NCBI RefSeq assembly: GCF_026151205.1
Contig: NC_087072.1
Location: 11,446,169 to 11,510,168 of the forward strand
DNA: 64,000 bases
Reading direction: 5' to 3'
Source of the DNA: Bolinopsis microptera
Taxonomy: Eukaryota; Ctenophora; Tentaculata; Lobata; Bolinopsidae
A program made the position numbers and the translations under genes. Position 1 is the stretch's first letter, and each line of letters begins with the position of its first letter. The notes under the pieces were generated by a model, which saw nothing but the letters and a program-made list of their open reading frames with translations, did no database searches and was not told the origin of the DNA. Below, in pieces: positions 27,301-36,300 of the stretch.

Positions 27301-30300
27301 TCATCTGAACTCCAGATTCTAGTTCGGAAGTGCAGCACATTTGACTCCTCCCGTAGTTCTGAATTGAGCATCCCGCATTTGATTGGCCATAAGCGTAAAA
27401 GGACACACAAGGTTCCTGACATTGGTGTTTTCCCGAGTTGCAGTAGTCCCTCCCTCCCGGACAGTCGCACCAGCAACGTGTTTCTACTTTGGGAATGGAG
27501 AAGTTGTACGACTCAATGATGGGATAAACCTCTTTCATATCGAGCAGTCTGATTTTAAATTCACTTGCCACCACTCTATTAAAGTAAGAAATACATTCTC
27601 CAAGCTTAAGACTGATCCGTTTGGTGATGAATGTGTCCAGACTGTTTAATGTCCCGTTAAAATGGTTCCTATTATTTGATCTATATGCTTCCCTAAGAGG
27701 TTCAGACAGGCCCTGCTGAAGCACAATGTCTGTGGAATTACGGGCCACATGATGACAACTAGACGCATTGTTTGTGTACGATTTCCGTGCGAAAAGCAGG
27801 AGGACAAACAATATGTAAATCATTACGGACGAATGGACCAGGGAAGGTGTTGACATTCCGCATGCTCTTGAATTTTACTTTTTGGTATAATGGGCGAATA
27901 TTCCCCCTCACGTGGCAACTCGTCAATTGTTAGCTCATTGTAGTCCTTTGATCACACATTATGTCCTTCCAAACCCATTCATACGTCATGGAACAATGAT
28001 GGGCGAAGCATTTGGCGGATGTTTTAGTAATGATTTAAGATATTCTACAGTTAAACGAATATAATATATGGCAGAAGGTAGATATAGAAATCATTTTATT
28101 GCAATCACATTCAATACTTTATTTAGATAATTCTAACTCCTTCATCGCCCTCCCATCAACTTTAGTCCCAATTTTAAAACTGTAAAAATAAAAAGGAATA
28201 TACCAAACAAAACAGCCAACATTAAAACCAGTTCAAGTGTTGAGTTTATTCCGTTGAACCACTCTCCCGGGCTGAATAGCTTATACCAGCTTTCTAGTTT
28301 TACAGGAAGGAACGATTTAATGGTGCTAGGGTTTGGTCGGTATGTCTCTGGCTCTGTTTCGCAATACGCCGTCCTGCATATAAACTTGTATTTTCCAATG
28401 TCAAGAGACCACGGTCTGAGGCAAACCTGGGCGGAAAACCCGGCACATCGCCTTACCAATCGAACCTGTTTCTTTAGACCATTCTGCGGTCCGTCAGGGA
28501 TGAAGATGGTGAAACCTCTGCTCTCTCCATCGCTGGTGGAGGAGTTATCGGAGTAGTATCTTCCTTCCAGAGTTCCCTCTGCCTCGTACAAGGTGATCGT
28601 TAGGTACACTAAACCATCTTGACTTACTGTGATTTCCGCATCAAAGTTTTGCACACTAGAATTGCCAGCAGGGAGAATGATGTCCTGGTTATCCTTGAGC
28701 GTCATGGTGACCTCTATCCTTTCAGAGACCGTTCTTTCTATCACAACTGAGTTATCTTTTATCTCGTACTTTCCCTCCCTTTCCCAGTCCTCCTTAAGAT
28801 CATAGGCATCTCCTGGGAACTCATTAGTGTAGAGAGCGTCAAGCTGGAAGTTATCCAACCTCTGGTCCCCGCAACTCTTAACTTCCCCTGATATTGCTGA
28901 TGCTAACCTCGACTTGTCAAATTCATATCCAGTCCCGTTTGGTCGGAACCACCCTAATTTCTCAACATCCCATTCGTCTTTACCATTTATATCACATCCT
29001 GTGTATAACTTAGGAATGGGATGTCCAGGAACCATAAAATACCACGCGTTCTCCAGGATCTTGTGCGAGACACTGCCCATATCAAGGTGCAGCACAATCC
29101 TTAACTTCTCTTCCAGCAGATGGTGTTTCTCCAGTTTCACTTGCCGGATATCACTGAACAGTTCCACGGAAGTACCATCCGTGTAGTTGTAACCCTTTTG
29201 AGATATAGTCGCCACAAGACTAGGTATCCCCAGTTTGACTGCAGTGAAGTGAGTCTGATTTGGGAGAAGTTGTGGTATTTCCGGTCCTGCCATCCCATAC
29301 AACTCAGCTGTACAGCACAGCTGACTCCGCCCCAGTGTTATTGAGCAGCCATCCACAGTCTGATCATCTTTAAACCAGGACACACAAGGTTCCTGACATT
29401 GGTGTTTTCCCGAGTTGCAGTAGTCCCTCCCTCCCGGACAGTCGCACCAGCAACGTGTTTCTACTTTGGGAATGGAGAAGTCGTAACTCTCCACGATAGG
29501 ATAAACCTCCTCCATCTTGACCAACTCTATCAGAAACTTGGTCCAACCTTTACTGGATTCTGTGTAGTTGTAGCATACTGCTTCGTGGAGGCCCAGACTT
29601 GATTTTTGTCCGGCAGACGTGTATTTCTGGAAAGCGTCACGACCCCCACTGGATTTAAATATCCTCCTGTCGGCCTCAGCAGAGCTGTGGTTAGTGGCTG
29701 TTTTCTGTGGTTGCAAAGTTGCCGGATGGGTGCAGGTTTCTACATTATCCGTCCGCACACTGCCAAAAAGGCTCAGATTCAGCAACACAACAAAAATCAT
29801 TACGCAAAAGTGTTTGAGTTTTATCTGGGCGTGACTCTCATTGTTGCTCTGCCTATATATTGTTGATTGTTGTATCACTTTCATCCTGCTCTGCCTATAG
29901 TGATACAGTTTGGTATAATTGAAGGGATTTGCCGAACTTAAAATTGCTTGATTTCCGTCCTATTGTTGTGTAAGTAAAGAACAAAGGTATAATTACACTC
30001 AACCACGTCATCTTGCCGAGAGTTACAGTTATCTACTCATGAACTAACTGATGTTATTTCAGAGGAGGGATGGATCAGCGGAGGTCCACGACCGTCACCC
30101 AATGTGGTTCTGGTTACCCTACACTCGAGCCTTTAGGTGTGGATTTCAAGATGAACTGGCAGGACAACACCAGTATTTCTTCAATAGCTGTCCCGAGTGT
30201 TCTCAGAAGAATGTCAAGGTCAAGAACACTCGTACCGTCAAAAACACCCGTCCATTAAACGTAGCTCTCCGTTAGCATGCTCTAGTCCTGACCTAAAGTT

Positions 30301-33300
30301 ACCCCCAGTCGGTGTAATATCCTCATCACCTTCTATTGCTGAGAATGAGATCTCAGACGAGGACGATGTTGTGCTCGAGCTGCCAAAAATTGCGGAGGAA
30401 GTTGATAAAGAAAAAAGTAAGAAAAGTGACCCGCTGTTACTGGTCCTACCTACCTTAACTAAACGGACCTCGCCAGGATCGTCAAGCAGCACATTCCGTT
30501 CCAATGTGAGATCAATAAATGGAGATGATACTGGTATTTGGGACCCTTATCTGCTGCTGGAACTTGTTAACCCTGATCTCATTACTCGTCCTACTAACGA
30601 ACAGTTGAATACTCGGAAGTGGATTCTCGGTGCCTTAGCTGCGTCCTGTCTAATAGGAAACCCTCTGAAGGATTTTCTGTCTAGTTATTGTTATACCCAC
30701 AAGGCGGAGAGCGAAAAGAGAGAGGATGAGGATGAGGAAGAGGATGAGGATGAGGAAGAGGAGAGAGCCAGTGCTCACCAGGACCAGAGTGAAGTAGCTC
30801 TCAATAACTTGGACTGTTGGCAGCGTATAGAGAGGATCAGGTCCACAGCAGGAACCTCCCACGCTGGTCGGAGAGCAGAGGAGATCACCAACGCTGGAGG
30901 CTGGGGAGGCTTAGACAGCCCCCATCTTCTGCCCAACTTCCATTACTACCTCGCATCTCTTAGTGGGGATCTGTTGGAGGCTCATCTGGAACCTTACATA
31001 GAAATGAGGTTCATCGCTAAAAACTACTTGGACACCCCAGATAAACTGGATATAGATATTGAGGTAATGGTTGTCCTTAGAGAGATGTTCAAGAGTCGGA
31101 ATGTAAATGACAGTTGGTTTGCTCTTCTTCAAGAGCACAACTTCACAGTTTTGAGGGAACATGTCTTGAAGTATATCCTGTGGGACGACAAACGGATGCT
31201 GTTAAACTGTGCTCCCTCCAAACATACTACTTGCAGACACAGGGTCCGTAAAACAGCCTTATCTGCTACTGCTGTGGACGAAGATGCTCTAAGCGAGGAA
31301 GTGGAAAGAGATCTTACCAATCAGTTCATCTTCGCTCCTAAGTCAGAGGGGGTATGTATTTGCTGCAAATCTAGTGATCCGTATTTTATTTGCAACTTTC
31401 CCTTTTATTATAAGCTGGATTAGGCTATCCACTCCGATAATCTTTACCGATAATTATCTCCGATAATTCGTTAAAAAATTTTATCTGTTTATCTAGATAA
31501 AACATATTTTTATCGGTATAAAAATTCACTAGAAATTACCGAAAAAACTGCCACAATACCGTAAAATTTTAAAGAAATATTAATGTTTTTGCCTTCCCAA
31601 GTAATCCAAGAAACAGTCCCAAACGTATGATAGAAGAGGTGGTTTACTTAAATGTAAGCTAAAGAGGTTTATTTACATTTGTATACCTATGGAACTGTAG
31701 AACTGTAGAACTGTAGAAGTCTAGAGAAAGTTATTGACATTGTTATCTTGAGGCTAGGGTGCTCGCGTTCTACCTTACAACCATTCTGGAGACAGGAACG
31801 AGCATGATACTGTTAAGAAGAGTCAAAATTACCGGGAGGGCACTTAACTCAATTAAATTCCGTAAGTGTTCTAGGCGTGAAACATTGTCTTCAGGAGAAG
31901 GAATCTGTTGCTCCAAGTTATCCACAGGATAAGGAAACGGTTCACTGAATCACTTTAAATGCTTTACTGTTTCGGGGAGAATTGGTATTTGTTGCACTAC
32001 TGTTCTCAGGAGAAGGAAACCGGTGGTCTACTGTTTTGAAGAGAACTAGTGCTTTTACTGTTCTCAGGAGAAGGAAACCACTGGTCTACTGTTTTGAAGA
32101 GAACTAGTGCGTTACTGTTCTCAGGAGAAGGAAACCACTGGTCTACTGTTTTGAAGAGAACTAGTGCGTTACTGTTCTCAGGAGAAGGAAACCACTGGTC
32201 TACTGTTTTAGAAAAGTGCGTTAGACATCTGCAAGGATAAGAAACCCTGGCTACTGTTTTGAAGACTATGCTTACTGTTCTAGTGAAGGATACCACTGGC
32301 TAGCGTTTGAAGTAGAATTAGGGACTTTCTCGAAAAAAAGCTGATTGTCTACTGTTTTGAAAGAACAAGTGTTATATTTCAATAACAAACCATTTTGGAG
32401 TTACGTTTTTAAAGATAACTATGTTATTTTCAAGGGGGAGAAGGGAGCCACGGTCCTACTGTTTCGGACTAACTCGGCTTAGTGTTTTCTCAGTGAATGG
32501 CAGGAAACCACGTCTACTTTCTTAATAGACTGTCCGTAGTGTTCTCAGAGAGAAGGTAAAACACTGTCGTCAACCGTTTTAAAGAACTATCGTTACATCT
32601 CTAGTGACCAAGTTACATCGGTGTATCTACTTTTGTAAAGAATAGTTGGCGATGTATGTGCTCGAGGAAAAATCGCGGAGAAGTTGTAAAGAAACATAGA
32701 GTGACGTTACTGTCTCATAATAAGGAACCACGCACTGTGAAGAGACTTCGTTCATGTGAGATCAAGGAGAGATAGGATTACCACTGTCTGCTGATTTTGA
32801 ACACTGATTCATTACTGTCTCAGAAACGAACAGTTGATACTCACAGTGTTTGAGGCCTAGCTGCGTTCTGTCTTAGGAAGAAGGATACTGTCTACTGTTT
32901 TGAAAAACAGGCGGTATGATCGAAGAGAGAGGAAACGGTTGAGAGTATGGATAGGAAGAGAAGAGACAGTAGCACTACAGGACCAGAGTGAAGAGTAATA
33001 ACTGGCTGTTGGCATGTTGTAAGAGGATAGTACGCAGATTACGTGGTCGGAGGAAGGAAAACCGGATGGATTACACCCTTTTGAATCATACACTGCAGTA
33101 CATCTTTCTAGGGGGAACTGTTGGTCTCATTGGACTTACAGAAATGGTTCATCCAACTAATAAGGACACCCGGGATAACTGTTAGATATGAGGAACTGGT
33201 TCCTAGATGTTCCCGGAAGTAAAACATGTTGCTCTTCTTCAAAGAAAATTACTTTAGCAAGCTATTATCCTGTGGAACAAACGAGTAATAAATGTCGACC

Positions 33301-36300
33301 AATATATTCTGTGAAAGTGGAAAACACTTTCGCTATGCTGTGGACATGCTCAAAGCAAGGAAAAATCTTAATCAGTTTCATATTCGTTTTATCTAGAGTA
33401 ATTATTTTCTAATCTGTGATCCATTTTATGCTAAGCTGGATTGCTAAATTGATCCACCCCATTAATTGATTTCTATTTGCAGGTGTGGTTGTCTCTGTTT
33501 GCTCTAGAAGTTTCTGGTTACAGACCTGCTGAGGTGTACTTCCCACCTATGCAGACCACGACCAAGTCAATAGGGTGTTGTTGCGATGAAGAATCTCTCT
33601 CTTACGATAAGTTCGATATGAAAGATCGGAGGGGGGGTATCCGCCCAAGGAGTACTCTTATGACAGAGTCTCAAGCTAATCTACCCACGGTGAGATAAGG
33701 GAAGATAAGGGGAGATAAAGGGGACTTGAGATAAAATATTAGAGTTCTTCAAGCTAAAAATAATACAATTCACTTCTTAATACATATCGAAAACGCTATC
33801 CATTATTAACATATTATAAAATAAATTGTATTCTAGCTGCAAGATTGTAGGGCGTCTCCAGTAAAAAAGAGAACGAGGTTGATAAAGCCCAACCTTTTAA
33901 ATAGGAGTGACAGTAGGAATAGTAGCATATTCGGGGGCATGTCCCAAATGAGTATGCTTTCAGGGAAAGAAAGCAACACGAGCGTTACTTGTAAGTTAAT
34001 TAATTTCAAATTAAATTACAAGACTAACTTGTAGGTTCTAAACCATAATGCTCATCAATGTTTTATAGCTGAATTCTGAACTATGGCTATGGGGGTTTTG
34101 ATTTGAAGTCCTGTATTTGGTAGTGTTCTGGTGTTTGCAGTTTGCACTGTTTCTACAATGACTTACTGGTCCTACAAAGTTGCACTTTTACCAGGTATCA
34201 ATGATAAAGACCGTAAAGGGAGTCATCTGAACCGCCCTTATCCTAGCAGCTTCAAGCAAGTTCTCTCAGATCCCAAGTCTTTTGCTATGTTCATGAAGTT
34301 TCTGGAGATGAATTTAGCGGATGAAAACGAGGCTCCTCTTATCAACTTTTGGCATCAGGTCAGTTAATTAACAAGTTTATATTTCCCAAATTCAGAGAGG
34401 GTTGCTGATGGAACATGTTTGAGATCTTTTCCAGGAGTAAAGACTAAGTAGTCTAATCAGACCTTTGAAGACTTGGTTTTTGTAGACGTTCCTCTCTTGC
34501 GTTGCCCCATTTTCCAGTACTGTTTGTCATTACCAGAGACTGGGTGTTTAGGTTTAGTAAAACTGGTCAGTGCTCCACCCAACCAGGTCCTCAGCTCCTT
34601 CATCCTCCAAATATATATGAGGGGGTTCCCTGCAGCGTTGAGAGCGAACACAGGAGCATCCAGGAAGGCGTAGAGGAACCCTGTTGTAGCCGGAGAGAGG
34701 CGAGTATGCCACTTGAAGTGGTACTCAGTGAGAATGGAGATGGTGTCCAGACTTCTAACAAGACAGTGAGGAAGGTTGAAAAGGATGCAGCTAGCTGTGA
34801 TAATGAGGACTGTTCCCGTGGCTCCGTTTCTGATGCGAGATGTTTCTTGTGACCTGCTTGTTACCACCATGTGTACCAAGGTGATCAGGCAGGTGATAAT
34901 CACCATTAACATGGGCACAGTCACCTGGACATACCAGTACAGAGACACCAGCACTTTGAACTGGTCCGAATAAGGGTGGATCAAGGTGGTCATGTCAGCT
35001 AGGTCTGGGAGCTGGAGGAGCCAGAGACAGTGGCCGAACTTGATGTCGTAGTGAGACACGAACTTCAGGAACACTTTCAAGAGGATCTCCTCCAGGATCA
35101 GGATCAGTAGGTATGATACTGTCAGGATCTTTATAAGATTACTTCTGATAGGGTTGAAGGGGAAGATGAGACAGTAGGATCTTACGGCTGATAACATCAG
35201 AACAGCAAACAGAGAGAACTTGTAAGAGGTCTTCCATAGAATGTTCCAGGCTTCACAAAAGTACTGATTTTCAAAAACCCACGGGTTGCTGGGGTTGAAT
35301 GAGGTAGCGATCTTTGGTATTATCAACAAGCAAACCACTAAGTCACTGGCACTGATACAGCGGTAGAGAAAACTGCTGATCTTTTCTTTTTCCTTAACAA
35401 AGTGGATAAATGCTACCAGATTACCTGGAATCCCGACGACAGTAGAAAAAATGCTTGCAATTCCAAACATTGTAACCTTGATCTGTGACATACTCCTAGC
35501 TTCTGGGAAAATATATGAGTGTTAATTTCGAGAAGAATTCAGGACTTATCGTTCTATTACTGATACTATATATTATGTAGTAATGAAACACTATCAAGTA
35601 GTGACACAAAATGTTGATCCAGTGAACTGAAATTAGAGCTGTACAAATGATTTCATGAGGAATTGTTGGTTATTCCTTTACGTTAAAAACTACCATTTTA
35701 GTTAGGGTAATTGTGCCCACGAGCTCTAATAGTACACCTGTTTTTACTCTGTATTATGTGTTATTTCACAAATAATCCGACGCGTGCAGACTGCAGCGGT
35801 CTCAGGCAATCAAAACAGTGAATTTAGAGGGGAGTCGGGTACAGTTAATTTCTAAATAGGCAGGGGTTTGTAGCAATCTCAGTAGCATTGCCATGCAGGA
35901 GGCAGGAACGACAAAATGTCCATACTCATTGACCATTTAAAGCGTCATTTGCACCCCAAAGAATAATAGGGCCTATAATAGCCATTAAGCATCCTTCCTA
36001 TAGTATAAAGCCTGTCATATCTTGTCATATTTATGCTAAATACCTGACAAGTATTTAGTATCGGTCCTTTGTCATCAATATCTTTGTGAGAACTTCAGGG
36101 TTGAGGTATGCTCTAAAATCAGGTGAAGATGGTTATAATAGTAGCTAACAACTCAGCTTTAAGTGTTTAACTCGGCAGATTGAGATAATGAAGTCGTACA
36201 CAAACTTCAAAGCCAGGAAAGAGAAAGCGCACTCAATCCACCGCAAATATATCTACTCGGGGAACAGCAACTGCGTGATGAAGAACTATCTGAAGGCTAA

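Noticed and set aside
28254..29866. Several plus-strand frames opposite the fusogen-like genes
   Set aside because: Shadow frames antisense to well-supported coding sequence; none shows independent features.
26528..29884. HAP2/GCS1 gamete fusogen as the identity of the two nested genes
   Set aside because: The CWCDCPGG-type Cys block and overall length fit the EFF-1/AFF-1 family better, and I saw no stretch resembling the HAP2/GCS1 signature domain. Not excluded by search.
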